64,000 nucleotides of DNA from assembly GCA_027186245.1 (NCBI GenBank), contig CP114483.1, positions 12,358,220 through 12,422,219 on the forward strand. Reading direction: 5' to 3'. The notes under the pieces were generated by a model that was not told the DNA's origin, searched no databases, and saw nothing but the letters and a program-made list of their open reading frames with translations. The stretch's first letter is position 1. The number at the start of each line of letters is the position of its first letter. The DNA comes from Coriaria nepalensis. Its lineage: Eukaryota; Streptophyta; Magnoliopsida; Cucurbitales; Coriariaceae. Below, piece by piece: positions 53,801 to 64,000 of this stretch. The position numbers were made by a program, and so were the translations under genes.

Positions 53801-55035
53801 AATATCACTTCGTACGAAATTCGCATTTTAAACATGACTTTCGTGCATTACTTGCCGTTCATCGATCCAAGGCAACAACGCATTTGTTTAGCCTTAAAAT
53901 CATGTCATTGAGTCTCTTGTAGTCATGAAATCATTTTAATTAATCCGAACGAATTCTATTTTCGCCCTTCAAACATGATTTTCTTACATAACTTGCAATT
54001 AATCTATTGAAGACAACAATGCATTCCTTTAGCCCGAAAAAGCATGTCATTCAGTGTTTTCATGTCATTAAATTGTTTGAAAGCACATCGAACCAATTAT
54101 ATGTCTGCATTTAAAACACTACTTTCATGCATTACTTGCAAATGATCTACTGAAGAAAACTATGCATTTTTTTAGACTTAAAGTCGTATTATTACGTCTC
54201 TTTTAGTCATTAAATCATTCAATATCACTTCGTACGAAATTCGCAGTTTCAACATGACTTTCGTGCATTACTTGCCGTTCATCGATTCAAGGCAACAACG
54301 CATTTGTTTAGCCTTAAAATCATGTCATTGAGTCTCTTGTAGTCATAAAATCATTTTAATTAATCCGAACGAATTCTATTTTCGCCCTTCAAACATGATT
54401 TTCTTACATAACTTGCAATTAATCTATTGAAGACAACAATGCATTCCTTTAGCCTTAAAAAGCATGTCATTCAGTCTTTTCAAGTCATTATATTGTTTGA
54501 AAGCACATCGAACTAATTTTATGTCTGTATTTAAAACATTACTTTCATGCATAACTTGCAAATGATCTACTGAAGAAAACTATGCATTTTTTTAGCCTTA
54601 AATTCGTATTATTGCGTCTCTTTTGGTCATTAAATCATTCAAAATCACTTCGTACGACATTCGCAGTTTAAACATGACTTTTATGCATAACTTGCCGTTG
54701 ATCCATTCTAGGCAACAACGCATTTGTTTAGCCTTAAAATCATGTCATTGAGTCTCTTGTAGTCATGAAATCATTTTAATTAATCCGAACGAATTCTATT
54801 TTCGCCCTTCAAACATGATTTTCTTACATAACTTACAATTAATCTATTGAAGACAACAATGCATTCCTTTAGCCCGAAAAAGCATGTCATTCAGTGTTTT
54901 CATGTCATTAAATTGTTTGAAAGCACATCGAACCAATTATATGTCTGCATTTAAAACACTACTTTCATGCATTACTTGCAAATGATCTACTGAAGAAAAC
55001 TATGCATTTTTTTAGACTTAAAGTCGTATTATTAC
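50860..55035 (+). repeat. Nested three- and six-unit block repeats (1260 and 2519 bp)
   Basis: Unit types recur in a three-unit order: a TACGACATTCG/TTTTATGCATAAC/GATCCATTCTAGG unit (50814, 52074, 54593), a GCATTTTAAAC/GATCCAAGG unit (51234, 52494, 53753), then a TATTACG/GTTTCAAC unit (51654, 52914, 54173, and again 55013). About 50860..51829 matches 52120..53089 at 1260 bp. About 50970..52515 matches 53489..55035 at 2519 bp, including the rare CATTATATTG and GTCATAAAATC. The 2519 offset reflects one C deletion near 53221. Confidence 0.75.
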
Positions 55036-55689
55036 GTCTCTTTTAGTCATTAAATCATTCAATATCACTTCGTACGAAATTCGCAGTTTCAACATGACTT
55101 TCGTGCATTACTTGCCGTTCATCGATTCAAGGCAACAACGCATTTGTTTAGCCTTAAAATCATGTCATTGAGTCTCTTGTAGTCATCAAATCATTTTAAT
55201 TAATCCGAACGAATTCTATTTTCGCCCTTCAAACATGATTTTCTTACATAACTTGCAATTAATCTATTGAAGACAACAATGCATTCCTTTAGCCCGAAAA
55301 AGCATGTCATTCAGTGTTTTCATGTCATTAAATTGTTTGGAAGCACATCGAACCAATTATATGTCTGCATTTAAAACACTACTTTCATGCATTACTTGCA
55401 AATGATCTACTGAAGAAAACTATGCATTTTTTTAGACTTAAAGTCGTATTATTGCGTCTCTTTTAGTCATTAAATCATTCAATATCACTTCGTACGAAAT
55501 TCGCAGTTTAAACATGACTTTCGTGCATTACTTGCCGTTGATCGATTCAAGGCAACAACGCATTTGTTTAGCCTTAAAATCATGTCATTGAGTCTCTTGT
55601 AGTCATGAAATCATTTTAATTAATCCGAACGAATTCTATTTTCGCCCTTCAAACATGATTTTCTTACATAACTTGCAATTAATCTATTG

Positions 55690-58600
55690 AAGACAACAAT
55701 GCATTCCTTTAGCCCGAAAAAGCAAGTCATTCAGTGTTTTCATGTCATTAAATTGTTTGAAAGCACATCGAACCAATTCTACATTTGCATTTAAAACACG
55801 ACTTTCATGCATTACTTGCAAATGATCTACTGAAGAAAACTATGCATTTTTAAACCCTTAAAGTCGTATTATTGCGTCTCTTTTGGTCATTAAATCATTC
55901 AAAATCACTTCGTACGAAATTCGCAGTTTAAACATGACTTTCGTGCATAACTTGCCGTTGATCGATTCAAGGCAACAACGCATTTGTTTAGCCTTAAAAT
56001 CATGTCACTGAGTCTCTTGTAGTCACGAAATCATTTTAATTAATCCGAACGAATTCTATTTTCGCCCTTCAATTATGATTTTCTTACATAACTTGCAATT
56101 AATCTATTGAAGACAACAATGCATTCCTTTAGCCTTAAAAAGCATGTCATTCAGTCTTTTCATGTCATTAAATTGTTTGAAAGCACGTCGAACCAATTCT
56201 ACGTTTGCATTTAAAACACGACTTTCATGCATTACTTGCAAATGATCTACTGAAGAAAACTATGCATTTTTTTAGCCTTAAAGTCGTATTATTGCGTCTC
56301 TTTTGGTCATTAAATCATTCAAAATCACTTCGTACGAAATTCGCAGTTTTAACATGACTTTCGTGCATTACTTGCCGTTCATCGATTCAAGGCAACAACG
56401 CATTTGTTTAGCCTTAAAATCATGTCATTGAGTCTCTTGTAATCATGAAATCATTTTAATTAATCCGAACAAATTCTATTTTCGCCCTTCAAACATGATT
56501 TTCTTACATAACTTGCAATTAATCTATTGAAGACAACAATGCATTCCTTTAGCCCGAAAAAGCATGTCATTCAGTGTTTTCATGTCATTAAATTGTTTGA
56601 AAGCACATCGAACCAATTATATGTCTGCATTTAAAACACTACTTTCATGCATAACTTGCAAATGATCTATTGAAGGAAACTATGCATTTTTTTAGCCTTA
56701 AAGTCGTATTATTGCGTCTCTTTTGGTCATTAAATCATTCAAAATCACTTCGTACGAAATTCGCAGTTTAAACATGACTTTGGTGCATTACTTGCCGTTC
56801 ATCGATTCAAGGCAACAACGCATTTGTTTAGCTTTAAAATCATGTCATTGAGTCTCTTGTAGTCATGAAATCATTTTAATTAATCCGAACGAATTCTATT
56901 TTCGCCCTTCAAACATGATTTTCTTACATAACTTGCAATTAATCTATTGAAGACAACAATGCATTCCTTTAGCCCGAAAAAGCATGTCATTCAGTGTTTT
57001 CATGTCATTAAATTGTTTGAAAGCACATCGAACCAATTATATGTCTGCATTTAAAACACTACTTTCATGCATTACTTGCAAATGATCTACTGAAGAAAAC
57101 TATGCATTTTTTTAGACTTAAAGTCGTATTATTGCGTCTCTTTTAGTCATTAAATCATTCAATATCACTTCGTACGAAATTCGCATTTTAAACATGACTT
57201 TCGTGCATTACTTGCCGTTCATCGATCCAAGGCAACAACGCATTTGTTTAGCCTTAAAATCATGTCATTGAGTCTCTTGTAGTCATGAAATCATTTTAAT
57301 TAATCCGAACGAATTCTATTTTCGCCCTTCAAACATGATTTTCTTACATAACTTGCAATTAATCTATTGAAGACAACAATGCATTCCTTTAGCCCGAAAA
57401 AGCATGTCATTCAGTGTTTTCATGTCATTAAATTGTTTGAAAGCACATCGAACCAATTATATGTCTGCATTTAAAACACTACTTTCATGCATTACTTGCA
57501 AATGATCTACTGAAGAAAACTATGCATTTTTTTAGACTTAAAGTCGTATTATTGCGTCTCTTTTAGTCATTAAATCATTCAATATCACTTCGTACGAAAT
57601 TCGCAGTTTAAACATGACTTTCGTGCATTACTTGCCGTTGATCGATTCAAGGCAACAACGCATTTGTCTAGCCTTAAAATCATGTCACTGAGTCTCTTGT
57701 AGTCATGAAATCATTTTAATTAATCCGAACGAATTCTATTTTCGCCCTTCAAACATGATTTTCTTACATAACTTGCAATTAATCTATTGAAGACAACAAT
57801 GCATTCCTTTAGCCCGAAAAAGCATGTCATTCAGTGTTTTCATGTCATTAAATTGTTTGGAAGCACATCGAACCAATTATATGTCTGCATTTAAAACACT
57901 ACTTTCATGCATTACTTGCAAATGATCTACTGAAGAAAACTATGCATTTTTTTAGACTTAAAGTCGTATTATTGCGTCTCTTTTAGTCATTAAATCATTC
58001 AATATCACTTCGTACGAAATTCGCAGTTTAAACATGACTTTCGTGCATTACTTGCCGTTGATCGATTCAAGGCAACAACGCATTTGTTTAGCCTTAAAAT
58101 CATGTCATTGAGTCTCTTGTAGTCATGAAATCATTTTAATTAATCCGAACGAATTCTATTTTCGCCCTTCAAACATGATTTTCTTACATAACTTGCAATT
58201 AATCTATTGAAGACAACAATGCATTCCTTTAGCCCGAAAAAGCATCTCATTCAGTGTTTTATGTCATTAAATTGTTTGAAAGCACATCGAACCAATTATA
58301 TGTCTGTATTTAAAACACTACTTTCATGCATAACTTGCAAATGATCTATTGAAGAAAACTATGCATTTTTTTAGCCTTAAAGTCGTATTATTGCGTCTCT
58401 TTTGGTCATTAAATCATTCAAAATCACTTCGTACGAAATTCGCAGTTTCAACATGACTTTCGTGCATTACTTGCCGTTCATCGATTCAAGGAAACAACGC
58501 ATTTGTTTAGCCTTAAAATCATGTCATTGAGTCTCTTGTAGTCATCAAATCATTTTAATTAATCCGAATGAATTCTATTTTCGCCCTTCAAACATGATTT

Positions 58601-59800
58601 TCTTACATAACTTGCAATTAATCTATTGAAGACAACAATGCATTCCTTTAGCCCGAAAAAGCAAGTCATTCAGTGTTTTCATGTCATTAAATTGTTTGAA
58701 AGCACATCGAACCAATTCTACGTTTGCATTTAAAACACGACTTTCATGCATTACTTGCAAATGATCTACTGAAGAAAACTATGCATTTTTAAAGCCTTAA
58801 AGTCGTATTATTGCGTCTCTTTTGGTCATTAAATCATTCAAAATCACTTCGTACGAAATTCGCAGTTTAAACATGACTTTCGTGCATAACTTGCCGTTCA
58901 TCGATTCAAGGCAACAACGCATTTGTTTAGCCTTAAAATCATGTCACTGAGTCTCTTGTAGTCATGAAATCATTTTAATTAATCCGAACGAATTCTATTT
59001 TCGCCCTTCAAGCATGATTTTCTTACATAACTTGCAATTAATCTATTGAAGACAACAATGCATTCCTTTAGCCTTAAAAAGCATGTCATTCAGTCTTTTC
59101 ATGTCATTAAATTGTTTGAAAGCACGTCGAACAAATTCTACGTTTGCATCTAAAACACGACTTTCATGCATTACTTGCAAATGATCTACTGAAGAAAACT
59201 ATGCATTTTTTTAGCCTTAAAGTCGTATTATTGCGTCTCTTTTGGTCATTAAATCATTCAAAATCACTTCGTACGAAATTCGCAGTTTTAACATGACTTT
59301 CGTGCATTACTTGCCGTTCATCGATTCAAGGCAACAACGCATTTGTTTAGCCTTAAAATCATGTCATTGAGTCTCTTGTAATCATGAAATCATTTTAATT
59401 AATCCGAACAAATTCTATTTTCGCCCTTCAAACATGATTTTCTTACATAACTTGCAATTAATCTATTGAAGACAACAATGCATTCCTTTAGCCCGAAAAA
59501 GCATGTCATTCAGTGTTTTCATGTCATTAAATTGTTTGAAAGCACATCGAACCAATTATATGTCTGCATTTAAAACCCTACTTTCATGCATAACTTGCAA
59601 ATGATCTATTGAAGGAAACTATGCATTTTTTTAGCCTTAAAGTCGTATTATTGCGTCTCTTTTGGTCATTAAATCATTCAAAATCACTTCGTACGAAATT
59701 CGCAGTTTAAACATGACTTTGGTGCATTACTTGCCGTTCATCGATTCAAGGCAACAACGCATTTGTTTAGCTTTAAAATCATGTCATTGAGTCTCTTGTA
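55690..59800 (+). repeat. Seven-unit block repeat at 2939 bp
   Basis: Roughly 55690..56860 corresponds to 58630..59800. Shared markers are GCAAGTC in C (55721/58660), the AAA change at the C/A junction (55851/58790), GTTTTAAC (56346/59285), TGTAATCATG (56439/59378), AACAAATTC (56469/59408), TTGAAGGAAAC (56669/59608), CTTTGGTGC (56778/59717) and TAGCTTTAAAATC (56830/59769). There are several differences between the two (for example AATTATGATT against AAGCATGATT), so it is an imperfect and probably older duplication. The offset is seven units minus one base. Confidence 0.72.
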
Positions 59801-60031
59801 GTCATCAAATCATTTTAATTAATCCGAACGAATTCTATTTTCGCCCTTCAAACATGATTTTCTTACATAACTTGCAATTAATCTATTGAAGACAACAATG
59901 CATTCCTTTAGCCTTAAAAAGCATGTCATTCAGTCTTTTCATGTCATTAAATTGTTTGAAAGCACGTCGAACCAATTCTACGTTTTCATTTAAAACACGA
60001 CTTTCATGCATTACTTGCAAATGATCTACTA

Positions 60032-62745
60032 AAGAAAACTATGCATTTTTAAAGCCTTAAAGTCGTATTATTGCGTCTCTTTTGGTCATTAAATCATTCA
60101 AAATCACTTCGTACGAAATTCGCAGTTCAAACATGACTTTCGTGCATTACTTGCCGTTCATCGATTCAAGGCAACAACGCATTTGTTTAGCCTTAAAATC
60201 ATGTCATTGAGTCTCTTGTAGTCATGAAATCATTTTAATTAATCCGAACGAATTCTATTTTCGCCCTTCAAACATGATTTTCTTACATAACTTGCAATTA
60301 ATCTATTGAAGACAACGATGCATTCCTTTAGCCCGAAAAAGCATGTCATTCAGTGTTTTCATGTCATTAAATTGTTTGAAAGCACATCAAACCAATTATA
60401 TGTCTGCATTTAAAACACTACTTTCATGCATAACTTGCAAATGATCTATTGAAGAAAACTATGCATTTTTTTAGCCTTAAAGTCGTATTATTGCGTCTCT
60501 TTTGGTCATTAAATCATTCAAAATCACTTCGTACGAAATTCGCAGTTTCAACATGACCTTCGTGCATTACTTGCCGTTCATCGATTCAAGGCAACAACGC
60601 ATTTGTTTAGCCTTAAAATCATGTCATTGAGTCTCTTGTAGTCATGAAATCATTTTAATTAATCCGAACGAATTCTATTTTCGCCCTTCAAACATGATTT
60701 TCTTACATAACTTGCAATTAATCTATTCAAGACAACAATGCATTCATTTAGCCTTAAAAAGCATGTCATTCAGTCTCTTCATGTCATTAAATTGTTTGAA
60801 AGCACATCGAACCAATTATATGTCCGCATTTAAAACACTACTTTCATGCATAACTTGCAAATGATCTACTGAAGAAAACTATGCATTTTTTTACACTTAA
60901 AGTCGTATTATTGCGTCTCTTTTAGTCATTAAATCATTCAATATCACTTCGTACGAAATTCGCAGTTTAAACATGACTTTCGTGCATTACTTGCCGTTGA
61001 TCGATTCAAGGCAACAACGCATTTGTTTAGCCTTAAAATCATGTCATTGAGTCTCTTGTAGTCATGAAATCATTTTAATTAATCCGAACGAATTCTATTT
61101 TCGCCCTTCAAACATGATTTTCTTACATAACTTGCAATTAATCTATTGAAGACAACAATGCATTCCTTTAGCCTGAAAAAGCATGTCATTCAGTGTTTTC
61201 ATGTCATTAAATTGTTTGAAAGCACATCGAACCAATTATATGTCTGCATTTAAAACACTACTTTCATGCATAACTTGCAAATGATCTATTGAAGAAAACT
61301 ATGCATTTTTTTAGCCTTAAAGTCGTATTATTGCGTCTCTTTTGGTCATTAAATCATTCAAAATCACTTCGTACGAAATTCGCAGTTCAAACATGACTTT
61401 CGTGCATTACTTGCCGTTCATCGATTCAAGGCAACAACGCATTTGTTTAGCCTTAAAATCATGTCATTGAGTCTCTTGTAGTCATGAAATCATTTTAATT
61501 AATCCGAACGAATTCTATTTTCGCCCTTCAAACATGATTTTCTTACATAACTTGCAATTAATCTATTGAAGACAACAATGCATTCCTTTAGCCTGAAAAA
61601 GCATGTCATTCAGTGTTTTCATGTCATTAAATTGTTTGAAAGCACATCGAACCAATTATATGTCTGCATTTAAAACACTACTTTCATGCATTACTTGCAA
61701 ATGATCTACTGAAGAAAACTATGCATTTTTAAAGCCTTAAAGTCGTATTATTGCGTCTCTTTTGGTCATTAAATCATTCAAAATCACTTCGTACGAAATT
61801 CGCAGTTCAAACATGACTTTCGTGCATTACTTGCCGTTCATCGATTCAAGGCAACAACGCATTTGTTTAGCCTTAAAATCATGTCATTGAGTCTCTTGTA
61901 GTCATCAAATCATTTTAATTAATCCGAACGAATTCTATTTTCGCCCTTTAAACATGATTTTCTTACATAACTTGCAATTAATCTATTGAAGACAACAATG
62001 CATTCCTTTAGCCTTAAAAAGCATGTCATTCAGTCTTTTCATGTCATTAAATTGTTTGAAAGCACGTCGAACCAATTCTACGTTTGCATTTAAAACACGA
62101 CTTTCATGCATTACTTGCAAATGATCTACTGAAGAAAACTATGCATTTTTAAAGCCTTAAAGTCGTATTATTGCGTCTCTTTTGGTCATTAAATCATTCA
62201 AAATCACTTCGTACGAAATTCGCAGTTCAAACATGACTTTCGTGCATTACTTGCCGTTCATCGATTCAAGGCAACAACGCATTTGTTTAGCCTTAAAATC
62301 ATGTCATTGAGTCTCTTGTAGTCATGAAATCATTTTAATTAATCCGAACGAATTCTATTTTCGCCCTTCAAACATGATTTTCTTACATAACTTGCAATTA
62401 ATCTATTGAAGACAACGATGCATTCCTTTAGCCCGAAAAAGCATGTCATTCAGTGTTTTCATGTCATTAAATTGTTTGAAAGCACATCAAACCAATTATA
62501 TGTCTGCATTTAAAACACTACTTTCATGCATAACTTGCAAATGATCTATTGAAGAAAACTATGCATTTTTTTAGCCTTAAAGTCGTATTATTGCGTCTCT
62601 TTTGGTCATTAAATCATTCAAAATCACTTCGTACGAAATTCGCAGTTTCAACATGACCTTCGTGCATTACTTGCCGTTCATCGATTCAAGGCAACAACGC
62701 ATTTGTTTAGCCTTAAAATCATGTCATTGAGTCTCTTGTAGTCAT
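60032..62745 (+). repeat. Five-unit block repeat at 2100 bp
   Basis: About 60032..60645 matches 62132..62745 without a difference that I could see. Shared rare changes are AAAGCC at the C/A junction, GTTCAAAC (60126/62226), GACAACGATG (60311/62411), CACATCAAACC (60383/62483) and GTTTCAACATGACCTT (60545/62645). The match ends where the first copy has GTCATGAAATC and the second GTCATCAAATC. The three intervening units carry other variants, so this is a dispersed rather than adjacent duplicate. Confidence 0.75.
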
Positions 62746-64000
62746 CAAATCATTTTAATTAATCCGAACGAATTCTATTTTCGCCCTTTAAACGTGATTT
62801 TCTTATATAACTTGCAATTAATCTATTGAAGACAACAGTGCATTCCTTTAGCCTTAAAAAGCATGTCATTCAGTCTTTTCATGTCATTAAATTGTTTGAA
62901 AGCACGTCGAACCAATTCTACGTTTGCATTTAAAACACGACTTTCATGCATTACTTGCAAATGATCTACTGAAGAAAACTATGCATTTTCAAAGCCTTAA
63001 AGTCGTATTATTGCGTCTCTTTTGGTCATTAAATCATTCAAAATCACTTCGTACGAAATTCGCAGTTCAAAGCTGACTTTCGTGCATTACTTGCCGTTGA
63101 TCGATTCAAGGCAACAACGCATTTGTTTAGCCTTAAAATCATGTCATTGAGTCTCTTGTAGTCATGAAATCATTTTAATTAATCCGAACGAATTCTATTT
63201 TCGCCCTTCAAACATGATTTTCTTACATAACTTGCAATTAATCTATTGAAGACAACAATGCATTCCTTTAGCCTTAAAAAGCATGTCATTCAGTCTTTTC
63301 ATGTCATTAAATTGTTTGAAAGCACGTCGAACCAATTCTACGTTTGCATTTAAAACACGACTTTCATGCATTATTTGCAAATGATCTACTGAAGAAAACT
63401 ATGCATTTTTTTAGACTTAAAGTCGTATTATTGCGTCTCTTTTAGTCATTAAATCATTCAATATCACTTCGTACGAAATTCGCAGTTTAAACATGACTTT
63501 CGTGCATTACTTGCCGTTGATCGATTCAAGGCAACAACGCATTTGTTTAGCCTTAAAATCATGTCATTGAGTCTCTTGTAGTCATGAAATCATTTTAAGT
63601 AATCCGAACGAATTCTATTTTCGCCCTTCAAACATGATTTTCTAAAATGACTTGCAATTAATCTATTGAAGACAACAATGCATTCCTTTAGCCTGAAAAA
63701 GCATGTCATTCAGTCTTTTCATGTCATTAAATTGTTTGAAAGCACAACGAACCAATTATATGTCTGCATTTAAAACACTACTTTCATGCATAACTTGCAC
63801 ATGATCTATTGAAGAAAACTATGCATTTTTTTAGCCTTAAAGTCAGATTATTGCGTCTCTTTTGGTCATTAAATCATTCAAAATCACTTCGTACGAAATT
63901 CGCAGTTTAAACATGACTTTCGTGCATTACTTGCCGTTCATCGATTCAAGGCAACAACGCATTTGTTTAGCCTTAAAATCATGTCATTGAGTCTCTTGTA

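Larger units (their letters stand above)
1..64000 (+). repeat. 420-bp satellite array, 152 full units plus one partial, head to tail
   Basis: The entire window is a head-to-tail tandem array of one 420-bp unit, with no interruption and no inverted copy. Unit starts (TAG of subunit A or its variant): every 420 bp from 1 to 4621; 5042; every 420 from 5461 to 25201; 25620; every 420 from 26040 to 33600; 34019; 34439; 34858; every 420 from 35278 to 38638; 39057; 39477; 39896; every 420 from 40316 to 42836; every 420 from 43255 to 47035; every 420 from 47454 to 52914; every 420 from 53333 to 57953; every 420 from 58372 to 63832. The last unit is cut after 169 bp. Of 152 complete units, 141 are exactly 420 bp, ten are 419 and one is 421. 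No gene, tRNA, rRNA or transposon fragment was seen between or inside units. Satellites of this kind usually form centromeric or other constitutive heterochromatin; that role is inferred from structure only. Confidence 0.98.
47454..64000 (+). repeat. Array domain 3: GCCCG/GTGTTTT-type C subunits
   Basis: From the unit starting at 48714 to about 62.5 kb most C subunits begin GCCCGAAAAAG and read CAGTGTTTT where earlier units have CAGTCTTTT. The GTGTTTT change already appears at about 47336 and 47756 on a GCCTG background. The A subunit beginning TAGACTT becomes frequent, including versions with TATTACG, GCATTTTAAAC or GTTTCAAC. From 55.85 kb the end of C often reads TTTTTAAAGCC rather than TTTTTTTAGCC (55851, 58790, 60050, 61730, 62150; TTTTCAAAGCC at 62990). 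Two units are 419 bp through loss of a C in GTTTTCATG (near 53221 and 58260). No gene is present. Confidence 0.85.

Noticed and set aside
1..64000. CRISPR array
   Set aside because: The sequence is regularly repeated, but there are no short repeats separated by unique spacers. The whole 420 bp is repeated, all parts are similar between copies, and no cas-like gene is present.
1..64000. Tandem gene family or rDNA-type spacer array
   Set aside because: All frames are closed by frequent stops in every unit, no rRNA or tRNA-like segment was recognised, and the unit divides into three related non-coding monomers.
1..64000. Transposon or retroelement as the source of the repeat
   Set aside because: I see no terminal inverted or long terminal repeats, target-site duplications, poly(A) tail or reverse transcriptase/transposase remnants. 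The T7 run at the unit border is too short to suggest a retroposed tail.
1..64000. Assignment to a named satellite family or species
   Set aside because: The ~140-bp monomer length resembles several known insect and plant satellites, but length alone is not evidence and I do not recognise the sequence. A database search with the 420-bp consensus would decide.

Overview
The whole window is one uninterrupted satellite-DNA array. I see no gene, RNA gene, transposon, CRISPR array or single-copy flank on either strand. The repeating unit is 420 bp and about 32% G+C (135 of 420 in a hand-built consensus). It occurs 152 times in full, plus 169 bp of a 153rd copy at the right edge, always in the same orientation. 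The array leaves the window at both ends, so its true size is unknown.

The 420-bp unit is a three-part higher-order repeat (HOR). Subunits A (136 bp), B (141 bp) and C (143 bp) are diverged copies of one ~140-bp monomer. All three begin with TAGCCTTAAA and share CATAACTTGC about 42 bp before their end. Their last 56 bp align without gaps at roughly 79% pairwise identity, while their middles are much more different. The same A, B or C compared between HOR copies is usually above 95% identical.

The organism is a eukaryote with long centromeric or pericentromeric-type heterochromatin, but I do not recognise the family. The unit keeps about the CpG number expected from its composition (9 of 13 CpGs lie in A). 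That fits a genome with little CpG methylation, such as many insects, better than a vertebrate or plant satellite. This is a weak inference.

Layout: (1) 1..25619 has copies in strict 420-bp phase, apart from a compensated +1/-1 pair near 5004 and 5250. (2) 25620..47453 has the same unit families plus a lineage with a shortened T-run and several large internal duplications. (3) From about 47.3 kb to 62.5 kb a different C-subunit type dominates (GCCCGAAAAAG with CAGTGTTTT). A TTT-to-AAA change at the C/A junction appears from 55.8 kb on.

On top of the 420-bp period there is a third level. Multi-copy blocks are duplicated at exact multiples of 420 bp, and 2520 bp (six units) recurs in five places. 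These include an apparently perfect tandem duplication covering 11032..16158. This is the pattern expected from unequal exchange and local amplification in a centromere-like array. It is the most interesting signal here; there is no protein-coding system in the window.
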